Assembly (NCBI GenBank): GCA_965212145.1
Contig: CBDBUY010000009.1
Location: forward strand, 1,054,001-1,118,000
Direction of reading: 5' to 3'
Source: JAAEPI01 sp965212145
Lineage (GTDB): Bacteria > Bacteroidota > Bacteroidia > Cytophagales > Cyclobacteriaceae
Length of the DNA stretch: 64,000 bases
Shown: positions 8,733 to 17,256 of the stretch, one piece after another
How the letters are laid out: every line of letters starts with the position of its first letter
Numbering within the stretch: position 1 is the stretch's first letter
Program-made: the position numbers and the translations under genes
Notes under the pieces: generated by a model
What the model was told of the DNA's origin: nothing
The model's input: the letters and a program-made list of their open reading frames with translations, nothing else
The model's database searches: none

Positions 8733-9538
8733 TAGCCAAACTCAACGCGCGATTTTCTTCCCAAAAAGCCTTCATCACAGGAGCAGGATCTGGCTTGGGA
8801 GCAGCATTTGCCCATTTGCTGCTCAAGAATGGATGGACGCTGTATCTCGGGGACATTAACGAAACTGCTCTAAAACAGTATCAAGACATAGATGATGTGT
8901 TCACTTTTCAATTGGACGTGAGTGACAAATTGAGCTTCGAGCGCGTGGCAACTGAAGTGTATAATCATACTGACCACATTGATTTACTGATCAATAATGC
9001 GGGAATTGGCGATGGAGAGCTCTTTCGTAATTACAAGATTGAGCATTGGGAAAGAATGATTGAAATCAACCTGATGGGTACATATTATGGAACCCATTTC
9101 TTGCTGCCGTTAATTAGTGGACAAAAGGACGGCATGATCATCAATATCGGCAGTGTGGCTGGTTTCATGAATATGCCAGGGATGTCAGCATACAATGTGT
9201 CTAAAGCGGCTGTACATTCATTTTCTGAAAGTTTGTCACATGAGTTGGCGGATTCAGGAATTCAGGTCAGTGTGGCCATGCCCGGATTCTTCGAAACCAA
9301 TATTATGGATCAAGCCAAGGGATCAAGCCGGTTTGTGGACTTTGCGAAAAAGCAGATGAAATATTCCAAAACCAATGCTGAAGAAATGGCGCAGGTTATT
9401 CTATCAGAAGCAGCCCGAGGAATCACGAAGATCATTTATCCCAAGGACGCAGGAAGAAATCATTGGGTCAAGAAGTGGTTTCCGTCACTTATCAGGAAGG
9501 AATATAGACGTTTGATGGTGAAATTCGATAGAGAATAA
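8729..9538 (+). CDS. Short-chain dehydrogenase/reductase (operon gene 4)
   Basis: A 269-residue classical SDR with TGAGSGLG (cofactor motif near residue 17), DINE (acidic residue ending beta2, suggesting NAD preference), NNAGIG, the catalytic Ser in NIGSVAG, and YNVSK (Tyr/Lys). The C-terminus is basic (KKWFPSLIRKEYRRLMVKF). It is translationally coupled to the kinase by an ATGA overlap. With the other SDR at the head of the operon there are two candidate hydroxyacyl/ketoacyl oxidoreductases flanking the kinase-ACAD pair. The two SDRs are clearly not recent duplicates of each other. Confidence 0.88.
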   Translation: MIAKLNARFSSQKAFITGAGSGLGAAFAHLLLKNGWTLYLGDINETALKQYQDIDDVFTFQLDVSDKLSFERVATEVYNHTDHIDLLINNAGIGDGELFRNYKIEHWERMIEINLMGTYYGTHFLLPLISGQKDGMIINIGSVAGFMNMPGMSAYNVSKAAVHSFSESLSHELADSGIQVSVAMPGFFETNIMDQAKGSSRFVDFAKKQMKYSKTNAEEMAQVILSEAARGITKIIYPKDAGRNHWVKKWFPSLIRKEYRRLMVKFDRE

Positions 9539-9630
9539 TTCAAGAAGTAGCCATCGACTCTAGGAAAAAAAATCGACTTACGAATGAACTTCAGCTTAGT
9601 AGATTATCTGTTAAAAATCTCACAAGTAAG

Positions 9631-10071
9631 CTAGTTACTCCCGATGCTCAAGAACGTCGATAACATTTCGCATGAATTGAAATCCTTGAAGTGATCGAAC
9701 ATTTTCCGCTCGACTTCCGGCCCATCCAGATCATCATATTTAGCATTGATAGCACCGCAGCGTGTTTCCATGTTGAATTTTTCGAGCTTGTTTGAGTCAT
9801 CTACAATACGCTGCTGAAGTTCAGCTGCATATGACATCAAATCCTCCTGAAATATTCCTGTCGCCTTCTCTTGTCCCATTTCTCCCATGTCTTGGATAAA
9901 AGAGACCAGTCTTGGATGTAGATCCAGCTCATTCCAAGCTTCGTTAAAACAGTCGCAAATTTCGCGTGCCGCGAGCAGCGTCACTTGGTCTTCCGACAAA
10001 TCCATTGTGGTTTGTGCGGATGTGCTTACAGTGATAATTAGACAAAGCGCGATGAGCATTACCTTTTTCAT
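9631..10071 (-). CDS. Small exported protein of unknown function
   Basis: 146 residues with a signal peptide (MKKVMLIALCLIITVSTSAQ). The mature part is predicted mostly helical, with ICDCFNEAW and two later Cys (TRCGAIN and NSCEML), so disulfides are possible; the CDCFN pattern recurs in small Bacteroidota periplasmic proteins, but I cannot name a family. Convergent with the SDR operon and divergent from the patatin gene (56 bp between starts). Confidence 0.75.
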   Translation of the reverse strand: MKKVMLIALCLIITVSTSAQTTMDLSEDQVTLLAAREICDCFNEAWNELDLHPRLVSFIQDMGEMGQEKATGIFQEDLMSYAAELQQRIVDDSNKLEKFNMETRCGAINAKYDDLDGPEVERKMFDHFKDFNSCEMLSTFLSIGSN

Positions 10072-10127
10072 ACGGATAAATTTGGTGCATTAAATTCAGG
10101 AGTGATAAGTTTAGACAAATTAATTGA

Positions 10128-10880
10128 ATGAAAACAGGACTAGTGCTTTCTGGCGGGGGAATCAGAGGTGTTGCTCATATAGGGGCTTTGAAGGCCTTCG
10201 ATGAAGCAAACGTGATTATAACTCATGTGTCTGGAACGAGTGCTGGTGCCTTGGTTGGTTTGCTTTTTGCATCTGGAGTGGGGTGGGAGGATATTAATCA
10301 TTTTTTCAAGGAGACTTCCATTTTCCATCCCAGCAGATTTGCACTGAATAAGCCTGGCTTCATCGATACTGACAAATTCTATCAAGACCTCAAAGAATTC
10401 GTGCCAGAAGATGATTTCAAAGCTCTTTCGAAACCTTTTTACGTGGCAACCACTGATATTCTTAACGGCGGTGAAATGATCTTCAGTGAAGGAGAGGTTA
10501 TAAGGCCGGTTTTAGCTTCCGCCTCTTTTCCTGGCGTTTTTTCTCCGACCAAAATCAGGGATTCTTATTACGTGGATGGAGGCGTCTTGAATAATTTCCC
10601 AGTTGAGCCTCTAATAGGAAAGTGCGACCGAATAATTGGGAGTTATGTCAATCCGTTGAAGAAAATTAAGATCGAGGATTTGGGTTATTCGTACCAAGTG
10701 GTTGATAGAGCGTACAAGGTTAAGACAGCTACTGAGTCTTTGGCTAAATTCTCACAGTGTGATCTCGTTTTGTCACCAGAGGAACTTAGTGACTTTGGGA
10801 CATTCGATATGAAGGCTCATGATAAGATTTTTGAAATCGGGTATAATCACGCGATCGGGCAGCTATCTCAAGGTTTTTAA
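10128..10880 (+). CDS. Patatin-like phospholipase
   Basis: A 250-residue cytoplasmic-type patatin with the oxyanion loop SGGGIRGVAHIG (8-19), nucleophile elbow GTSAG (Ser38) and the catalytic DGG (Asp150) in YYVDGGVLNNFPVEPL. The Ser/Asp dyad is complete, so lipid acyl hydrolase activity is expected. There is no signal peptide and no outer-membrane barrel domain, unlike PlpD-type patatins. Monocistronic; no inhibitor or CD-NTase gene next to it, so a CBASS effector role is not supported. Confidence 0.92.
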   Translation: MKTGLVLSGGGIRGVAHIGALKAFDEANVIITHVSGTSAGALVGLLFASGVGWEDINHFFKETSIFHPSRFALNKPGFIDTDKFYQDLKEFVPEDDFKALSKPFYVATTDILNGGEMIFSEGEVIRPVLASASFPGVFSPTKIRDSYYVDGGVLNNFPVEPLIGKCDRIIGSYVNPLKKIKIEDLGYSYQVVDRAYKVKTATESLAKFSQCDLVLSPEELSDFGTFDMKAHDKIFEIGYNHAIGQLSQGF

Positions 10881-10911
10881 TAAAGCATTAGCCGGAAGAG
10901 TAACGCATTGA

Positions 10912-11715
10912 TCATTGTTCATTGCCGGAGAGAGACTTCCAAATCGGATTTGATTTTCGGTTAATAAACCCATGAATTGCGACGTTTAGAGCCAGCAAAA
11001 TTGCGCCAACCATTGCCATCAGGGCTATGCTGAAATAGTTGCCCTCATGACGGAAATAAATAGCCGCGAGAGCCCAAACGCCTACCAATGCGAATTCTCT
11101 CATATTTCGTTTCCAAATCATGAAAAGATTAACAAGCGTAGCAATAGCGATCATAGTGATTGCCCAATTTTCCTCACTAAATATCCCCCCGGACCATCCC
11201 AACTTGCTCAGATAAGCTGAAATATTTGCGATCAGTGCCACTGTAATCCAACCTGAGTACAGACATATTGGCCACCAGATAAAAGCGATGATTTTGAATG
11301 GCGCGTCCCACCTCTCCATATTGGTCAGCACAATGATTCTAAGCAACCCAAAGAGCATAACACACATAATAACCACTGAAAGCCAAGTATACTCATACAA
11401 CCAGGCAATAACCCAACTTGCGCTTCCTATATTCACGATGGCGAACCAGAGTCCGATTTGTTCATGTTCTTTGATGATATCTTTTCGAATGGCTGTAATA
11501 ACCTGATATATCACGAAAATGATCAAAGAAAGAAAAATGATTCCCCAGATCGCAAAAGCATAACCCGCTGGTGTGAAAAGGTTATCGTATCGGTCGCTCA
11601 GTTCTCCGACCGTCTGACCATTGATGCCGGCGGTTTGAGAGTAATAGTTGACTATTAGAACAAATGCTACTGAAAAGGCATTCGTTGCGGCCAGGAGTAA
11701 TGGGCTAATTTTCAT
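10912..11715 (-). CDS. TspO/MBR-related, Trp-rich integral membrane protein
   Basis: The 267-residue protein has about eight hydrophobic helices and is rich in Trp. FTPAGYAFAIWGIIFLSL (about 47-64) matches the conserved TspO/MBR start (F-P-x-W region), and ICLYSGWITVALIANISAYL resembles a later TspO helix. It is about 100 residues longer than classical five-TM TspO, as are other members from Bacteroidota annotated as tryptophan-rich sensory proteins. Classical TspO binds porphyrins and cholesterol; the ligand here is unknown. Divergent from the nitronate monooxygenase gene with 167 bp between starts. Confidence 0.75.
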   Translation of the reverse strand: MKISPLLLAATNAFSVAFVLIVNYYSQTAGINGQTVGELSDRYDNLFTPAGYAFAIWGIIFLSLIIFVIYQVITAIRKDIIKEHEQIGLWFAIVNIGSASWVIAWLYEYTWLSVVIMCVMLFGLLRIIVLTNMERWDAPFKIIAFIWWPICLYSGWITVALIANISAYLSKLGWSGGIFSEENWAITMIAIATLVNLFMIWKRNMREFALVGVWALAAIYFRHEGNYFSIALMAMVGAILLALNVAIHGFINRKSNPIWKSLSGNEQ

Positions 11716-11882
11716 GAGCTTCTAACAAGCATGCTTGGTAAATAGTTTTTGCTGTGTAGTTTGATATCGATTTTGAGCTCAAGAATCCAAACATCAGTTG
11801 TTCTGCGCTGGAAATGTAGCCAGTATTTATCTCCTGATTTTTAAATAATGTCACATCTTCGTGACCAAACGAAATTTCAACC

Positions 11883-12851
11883 ATGAAAGCAGCATTTATC
11901 CCAGAACTCAATTTGCCGGCAGTAGCGGCTCCTATGTTTCTGATTTCCGGCCCACAGTTAGTGATCGAATGTTGTAAAGCCGGAATTGTAGGAACGTTCC
12001 CTGCTCTCAATCAACGAACAACTGAAGGATTCGAGGAGTGGCTGGTGGAAATCAAAACCGCATTGGATGAGCACGAAAAGGAAACAGGTAATAAACCTGC
12101 GCCCTTTGGGGTCAACCTAATCGTCCACAAGACCAATCCAAGATTACAAGCTGATCTCGCGATATGCATTAAGCATAAAGTCCCATTGATCATTACTTCG
12201 CTAGGGGCTGTTTCAGATCTTGTAGATGCCGTTCATGGGTATGGAGGCTTGGTCTTTCACGACATTATTAAAAAACGACATGCTGAAAAAGCCGCGGAAG
12301 CGGGCGTGGATGGACTGATTTTAGTCACGGCTGGAGCTGGTGGGCATGCGGGGACTATGAACCCGATGGTGCTGATTTCAGAAGTAAGGCAATTTTTCGA
12401 TAAAACCATTTTGCTTTCAGGCTGTATCAGTACCGGACGAGATATCGCGTCAGCTACTCAGATGGGAGCCGATCTGGCGTATATGGGTACTCGGTTTATC
12501 AATACCGACGAAGGACGTGCCGATGATGCCTATAAAGAAATGATCATCAATGCTGGCGCTAGTGACGTGGTTTATACGGCGGCCGTCTCGGGTGTACATG
12601 CCAATTTCCTACGCCCAAGTCTGGAAGCCATGGGTATTACTGAGGAACTTTGGAACCAATCCAAGAAAGTAGATTTTGGTGAGGAGTTGGATGCCGATGA
12701 GGCCAAGGCCTGGAAAACGATCTGGTCTGCCGGACAGGGGGTGGCGAATATCAAAGATTCTCTCCCGGTTGCAGAGCTGGTGGCAAGGTTAAAGAACGAA
12801 TTTATCCTGGCGATTGAAGATCAGAAGAAGGTTCTTGACACATATGCGTGA
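11883..12851 (+). CDS. Nitronate monooxygenase (2-nitropropane dioxygenase family)
   Basis: The 322-residue FMN-dependent TIM barrel starts PELNLPAVAAPMFLISGPQLV, as the family does, and carries GVDGLILVTAGAGGHAG (FMN and catalytic His region), ILLSGCISTGRDIASATQMGADLAYMGTRF (phosphate-binding strand) and a C-terminal WSAGQGVANI. These enzymes oxidise alkyl nitronates such as propionate 3-nitronate, detoxifying them; related proteins include FabK-type enoyl reductases, but the AGGHAG and WSAGQG motifs favour nitronate monooxygenase. Monocistronic. Confidence 0.9.
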   Translation: MKAAFIPELNLPAVAAPMFLISGPQLVIECCKAGIVGTFPALNQRTTEGFEEWLVEIKTALDEHEKETGNKPAPFGVNLIVHKTNPRLQADLAICIKHKVPLIITSLGAVSDLVDAVHGYGGLVFHDIIKKRHAEKAAEAGVDGLILVTAGAGGHAGTMNPMVLISEVRQFFDKTILLSGCISTGRDIASATQMGADLAYMGTRFINTDEGRADDAYKEMIINAGASDVVYTAAVSGVHANFLRPSLEAMGITEELWNQSKKVDFGEELDADEAKAWKTIWSAGQGVANIKDSLPVAELVARLKNEFILAIEDQKKVLDTYA

Positions 12852-13271
12852 AAGTTCATTCATTGGCCAGCGGTAATTCGTATGTTCTATCAATTTTCCT
12901 TGTATGATGTGGTTTCTTACTTATTTTCGCGGTGCTCTGGCAAGCGATATAAGAACCTTAGAAAGTAACTAATAAATAGGTCTGTTTGGGACGCTAGATC
13001 ACGCCCTTCACAGGGATCATCGAATGTGCCAACTGATCCATAATCCTTCTAATTAAAGGTTTGATATAGGCTTGCCGGGGCTTTTTAGGATTCAACTTTT
13101 TTCCTTAGTTTGAGCTTTTAAACGAAGACTTCACTAAGAGCTTCTTTCCGTTGATTAAACGCCCTTGGTAACCCAAGGAAATTGAACTCACTTAAATTTT
13201 GCGACGGTGGAGCATATGAATTGTAGATTGCCTTTGAAAGCTGTCGACCGAGAACTATAATTTTTGCAACT
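12852..13271. other. Intergenic region upstream of the SRAP gene
   Basis: 420 bp with no credible gene: short frames on either strand have no start, composition or motif support. Close to the SRAP ATG there is a Bacteroidota-like promoter candidate, TTTG at 13229-13232 and TATAATTTTTG at about 13255-13265, only a few bases before the ATG at 13272. If used it would give an almost leaderless mRNA; equally it may be chance. The rest shows no repeats. Confidence 0.4.
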
Positions 13272-14018
13272 ATGAGCTTTGATATTTCCATTTGTACGAA
13301 AAACGCCAAGCAATACGCTGAGCGCTATGGAGATCCTGAAATGTGGAAAAGTGGACTGGAAGACGCAATTCCCTTTTATCATGTGTCTGGGATGACCGAG
13401 CCTTACCTCCCTGCGATTTTGAATACAGATCCCGACAATGTCAATTATTTGAAATGGGGATTCATTCCGTTCGAGTTTGCGCCACAAATTAAACGTAAGC
13501 CTATCAATACTTTAAAGGCAAGAAACGATAGGATCTTTACGGATAAAAGCATGTATCGTGAATCTGCTGAGAGCAGAAGATGCCTGATAATGATTGATGG
13601 ATTTTTTGAGCATTATCGCAAAGGGAAAGATACGTTTCCACATTATGTTCAGATGAAGAACAAAGAACCGTTTATGGTAGGGGGGCTGTGGCATACATTC
13701 ACCGATCCTACTGACGAAGTGAAAACCGAAACGGTGACATTGGTTACTACGCCTGCAAATAAGGAATTGGCGTGGCTGCATGGGGAAGAACCTTATACCC
13801 CCGAGTCAAGGATGCTATTCATTGTAGATAAAAAAGACGATGAAACCTGGCTGCATGGATCTGCTGAAGAAGCCCAGAGTTTGCTCAAACCATTTCCTGA
13901 TGATATTCTCGAGTATTACACTTGCCAACCGCTGAAGACAGTAAAGCTACAGCACCGCATGTACCTAGGAAATGTCCCGGCGCTTTTAGAGCCGAAGAGG
14001 TACAAGGAATTGAGCTAA
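13272..14018 (+). CDS. SRAP (HMCES/YedK-like) domain protein with Cys2 replaced by Ser
   Basis: The 248-residue protein is an SRAP domain: YLKWGFIPF, LKARNDRI, SRRCLIMIDGFFEHYRKG (Glu113), VTLVTTPANKELAWLHG (His170) and RMLFIV. HMCES/YedK proteins shield abasic sites in single-stranded DNA by a covalent bond from the N-terminal Cys2. Here the mature N-terminus is MSFDIS where relatives have MCYDIS or similar, so Cys2 is Ser; the Asn of the NAR motif also appears replaced by Lys82, while Arg84, Glu113 and His170 remain. Either it binds without crosslinking or it has another role. The alignment of MSFDIS fixes the start. Monocistronic. Confidence 0.88.
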   Translation: MSFDISICTKNAKQYAERYGDPEMWKSGLEDAIPFYHVSGMTEPYLPAILNTDPDNVNYLKWGFIPFEFAPQIKRKPINTLKARNDRIFTDKSMYRESAESRRCLIMIDGFFEHYRKGKDTFPHYVQMKNKEPFMVGGLWHTFTDPTDEVKTETVTLVTTPANKELAWLHGEEPYTPESRMLFIVDKKDDETWLHGSAEEAQSLLKPFPDDILEYYTCQPLKTVKLQHRMYLGNVPALLEPKRYKELS

Positions 14019-14077
14019 AGAGCTTCTTTATTAACCTCTAGTGATTTTTTCGAATCCTAGTCATTCATAAAAGATCA

Positions 14078-17000
14078 TCAAAGTCCGATGAGTATAAATG
14101 GCGCCCAGTCAACCGGATCTTTGAAATTCGTTTCGGTGGCCAAGTACTTCTTAGCCTTGTGCAGTGCTTCGGCGTAAGTCAAGTCTTTTGAATATTCATT
14201 GGTTGCTTCGAGTTTCGCAACCTCTTCATAAAATCGTGACATCAATAATTGGGTAGGTTCATCACCAACCTTCCACAGGCTCACAATGATGTTTTTGGCC
14301 CCCGCGTAAATTAGGGCTCTTGAAATGCCTATTATCCCTTCACCGTGGCTCAGTTTCCCAAGGCCTGTTTCACACGCCGATAAGGAAGCCAACGCTGCGT
14401 TCACTGTCAGACCATAGATTTCCCCACTAAACAATATGCCATCCTGATCAGTGGAATCCGGGGACAAAAGAAGACCGCTAAATTCAGGCTCTTCCTCATT
14501 GACCATACCATGAGAGGCTATGTGCAAATACTTATAATTTCTGATCAGATCCGATTTCAACGTTGACTCGGTTGCCAATTCACTGAAAAGTGCTAGGTTC
14601 TTCAATTCCAATTTATCGAGGGAAGTAGCCACGTTTTCAACTTCGTGTTTGCTGCCTGGAAGATCGGGAGTGGGTAGGAATTTGACCATATTACGAAACG
14701 ACTGAGGCACTCCATTTTCTTCGTAAGACTTGTTCTTTACTTCATTGATAATCGCACTGTAATTGGTCCGAAATTCCACTGGAGCGAAAGCCACTATACC
14801 ATGTGGTGTTTTGATGCTTTGTTCTGGGGGTCTATTAAAAGTTTTGTAAAGTAGATTACCAGAATAAGAGTTCGAAATCTGATATTTCAATCCTAAAAAC
14901 GTGTTATCAGGCATTATAAGCGCATCAAACGGTAAATCTGCCATCACGCCCTCTGGGATAAAATGTAAAGACTGAATGCCCTCAGGAATTTCAAATGGCA
15001 GTAATGTCGTATACAATTGTTTGCCAAGTTCATCGGATTTTTTTCTCACACTGTATTTGATGGCGCGTCTAAAAATCTCAATGGTTTTACTGATTTTTCT
15101 TGGGTATTTTGATTTCGATATTTCGAAACTTGAACGGGTTATTCTGGTAGAGAAGAGCTTCCCCTCGTGCTCAAAATAGGAAACGACCATTGTTCCGTCT
15201 GGAATGAATTTCTTGAATTTTTCCAACTCAACTACGCCAACATCGTATTTGAGTTCGTAGTATCGAGGAAAATTCTCTTCCATGTTTTTTTGCAATTCCT
15301 CATAAGCTCTGTTCGAGAAGAACAGGGAGTCTTGAAGCTGCCTTAATTTGAGGGAATCCCGTGTGTAGGTGAGAGCTTGAGTGAATCGGTTAATATCTTT
15401 CTTAAGCCGTGTATCACGCTCAATGAGTTCATTAGGTACACCCCCAAACGTTTTGGCATTCGCTTCGGCGAGGGAAGAGAACAACACGGCCGCCTTCTTT
15501 TTTTCCTGAAAGTAGAAAATCCTGTTTTGATACTCCTTCACCTTCTCGTCAAAGTCCACGTCACTTCCAATTTGCTTGACGTTTTCCGGTGTGATGATCT
15601 CCAAGGCCGAAAAACAACCATTAACCGCTGATCCATAGATCGCTCCTGTCAAGTCAGCCAGTGCCAACTCATCACGACGATCGATGTAGGATTTTCGAAT
15701 CTGATCCACCAGGCTGTCACTTTGCACAAAGCTGTGAATGGAAATGTCCAAACCCTTCATATTCCCGGATGCGGTGAAACCTTGCTCCAATAGCTCGCCT
15801 TTGAAACTCAGGTACCACAACAGATCCCGGCTATCGAAGAAATTCAGAAGGGCAGGATTGACGAAGATGTTCGAATCATCAAAGCCCTGAATACTGGCGC
15901 TGATGGCCGATTGGATGTAATCCAAAGCCTTTTTCGTTCCACCTTGCTCACCAAATATCCGTGCTAGGTTATAGTAAGCATTGGCCACATTTGGATGCTT
16001 TTCCCCATGTATGGTTTTGTCTATTTTGAGGGCTTTGTTAAAGTAGGTTTCAGATAACTCAAAATCTCCTGAGAAGTAGTACAAGCTACCCAGATTGTTG
16101 TAAGCAGCTGACGTGTTAGAGTGGTTTTCCCCGACCAGAAAAAAGTTAATGTCCAATACTTTTCCATAGTTCTCTAAGGCCTCCAAAACCTTCTCCTGAT
16201 ACAAATAGGTATTTCCAATTCCCAGATATCCTCGCACCGTATTTTGATGGTTTTCCCCGACGGATGAGGCATATAGTTTGACGGCTCTCTGATAATAATT
16301 CAGCGCAGAAGGATAGTCTCCCTGGTTTTTTGCGATATCTGCAAATCCCAAATAGATGTCGCCAAATTTGGGGTTTATGGATTCATCAAAATAGTTTAGA
16401 AAAATATTGTAGCCACGATTGTAATACTGGAGGGCCTGTTCGTAGGCGCCACTGCTATTGTAAATGTCTGCGATTCCGATAAATGTCGCGCCAATGCTGG
16501 GATGGTCTTTACCGAAGAATTGCTCAAAAATTTCCAGTGCATTGTCGTAATTCTCTCGGGCGAGTTTGTAGCTGCCACGATTTCTATGCAGGTTGGCCAG
16601 GCTCAAATAAGAGTTAGCAACATACGGATGGTTCTTTCCAAGAATTTCTTTATTCACCTCAAGGGCATGCTCAAAATGTTCGAACGCTTTTTCGTATTCT
16701 AGCTGGCCAAAATAGACATTTCCGATACCCATGTTCGTTGGTGCGGCATACAAGTGCTTTTCACCACTGCTTTCGTCAATTTTCGCGGTGAGCTCCATGG
16801 CTTCATTGTAATAGCCCAAGGCCTTTTCATGCTGTCCCCGCTGAAAATGAGAATTTCCCAGGTTGTTCAGGGCGTTTGCCCGTTCGATATGCTCCTGAGT
16901 TAGGTGTTCTTGACTTATTTCAAGTGCTTCCAGGGCATTCTGACGTGCCTCGTCGATGTGAAACAACTCGAGCTGAATTTCTGAAATCTTGTTAAGACAG

Positions 17001-17209
17001 GAGGAGACCATCTCCCAGTTCCCCACTTCCTCGCTTTGCTTCCGGGCCTGTTCGAAAGTGGCTAATGCTTCATCAAAACGGTTATAGAGCAAATGTTCAT
17101 TACCAACATCAAATAAGGCAATTGTTGTTTGGGCACTTGTTTTTCCGATTATTACTAGAAAATAAAGGATCAGAAATAGTTTCTTCAATACGATCGTTCC
17201 ACTTGCCAT
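14078..17209 (-). CDS. TPR-CHAT protein (caspase-like protease domain)
   Basis: A 1043-residue exported protein. A hydrophobic signal segment (about 8-26, ending TSAQ) is followed by at least nine TPR/Kinesin-light-chain-type repeats (about 30-430; repeated N-LG--Y--G-YE-AL--Y--AL and G-NHP--A pattern), a helical linker and a C-terminal CHAT domain. The protease dyad is His900 in HIASHG and Cys946 in LSACETG; the chain ends VDWAPFILIGL, as CHAT proteins do. Intracellular CHAT proteases act in defence (for example with type III-E CRISPR), but this one seems periplasmic or surface-bound, so its substrate is unknown. Divergent from the OmpL47-type gene, with 47 bp between starts. Confidence 0.9.
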   Translation of the reverse strand: MASGTIVLKKLFLILYFLVIIGKTSAQTTIALFDVGNEHLLYNRFDEALATFEQARKQSEEVGNWEMVSSCLNKISEIQLELFHIDEARQNALEALEISQEHLTQEHIERANALNNLGNSHFQRGQHEKALGYYNEAMELTAKIDESSGEKHLYAAPTNMGIGNVYFGQLEYEKAFEHFEHALEVNKEILGKNHPYVANSYLSLANLHRNRGSYKLARENYDNALEIFEQFFGKDHPSIGATFIGIADIYNSSGAYEQALQYYNRGYNIFLNYFDESINPKFGDIYLGFADIAKNQGDYPSALNYYQRAVKLYASSVGENHQNTVRGYLGIGNTYLYQEKVLEALENYGKVLDINFFLVGENHSNTSAAYNNLGSLYYFSGDFELSETYFNKALKIDKTIHGEKHPNVANAYYNLARIFGEQGGTKKALDYIQSAISASIQGFDDSNIFVNPALLNFFDSRDLLWYLSFKGELLEQGFTASGNMKGLDISIHSFVQSDSLVDQIRKSYIDRRDELALADLTGAIYGSAVNGCFSALEIITPENVKQIGSDVDFDEKVKEYQNRIFYFQEKKKAAVLFSSLAEANAKTFGGVPNELIERDTRLKKDINRFTQALTYTRDSLKLRQLQDSLFFSNRAYEELQKNMEENFPRYYELKYDVGVVELEKFKKFIPDGTMVVSYFEHEGKLFSTRITRSSFEISKSKYPRKISKTIEIFRRAIKYSVRKKSDELGKQLYTTLLPFEIPEGIQSLHFIPEGVMADLPFDALIMPDNTFLGLKYQISNSYSGNLLYKTFNRPPEQSIKTPHGIVAFAPVEFRTNYSAIINEVKNKSYEENGVPQSFRNMVKFLPTPDLPGSKHEVENVATSLDKLELKNLALFSELATESTLKSDLIRNYKYLHIASHGMVNEEEPEFSGLLLSPDSTDQDGILFSGEIYGLTVNAALASLSACETGLGKLSHGEGIIGISRALIYAGAKNIIVSLWKVGDEPTQLLMSRFYEEVAKLEATNEYSKDLTYAEALHKAKKYLATETNFKDPVDWAPFILIGL

Positions 17210-17256
17210 TTTGTTCCTATTTTACGAGGTAATTTAAACCACCAACTATTCAAACC

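Noticed and set aside
10128..10880. Patatin as a CBASS effector
   Set aside because: No CD-NTase, Cap2/Cap3 or other CBASS gene is adjacent.
11705..11884. 59-codon minus-strand frame (MVEISFGHEDV...) just upstream of and overlapping the TspO-like gene
   Set aside because: Its ATG coincides with the ATG of the divergent nitronate monooxygenase gene, leaving no room for a promoter, and no family is recognisable. It cannot be excluded as a small leader gene.
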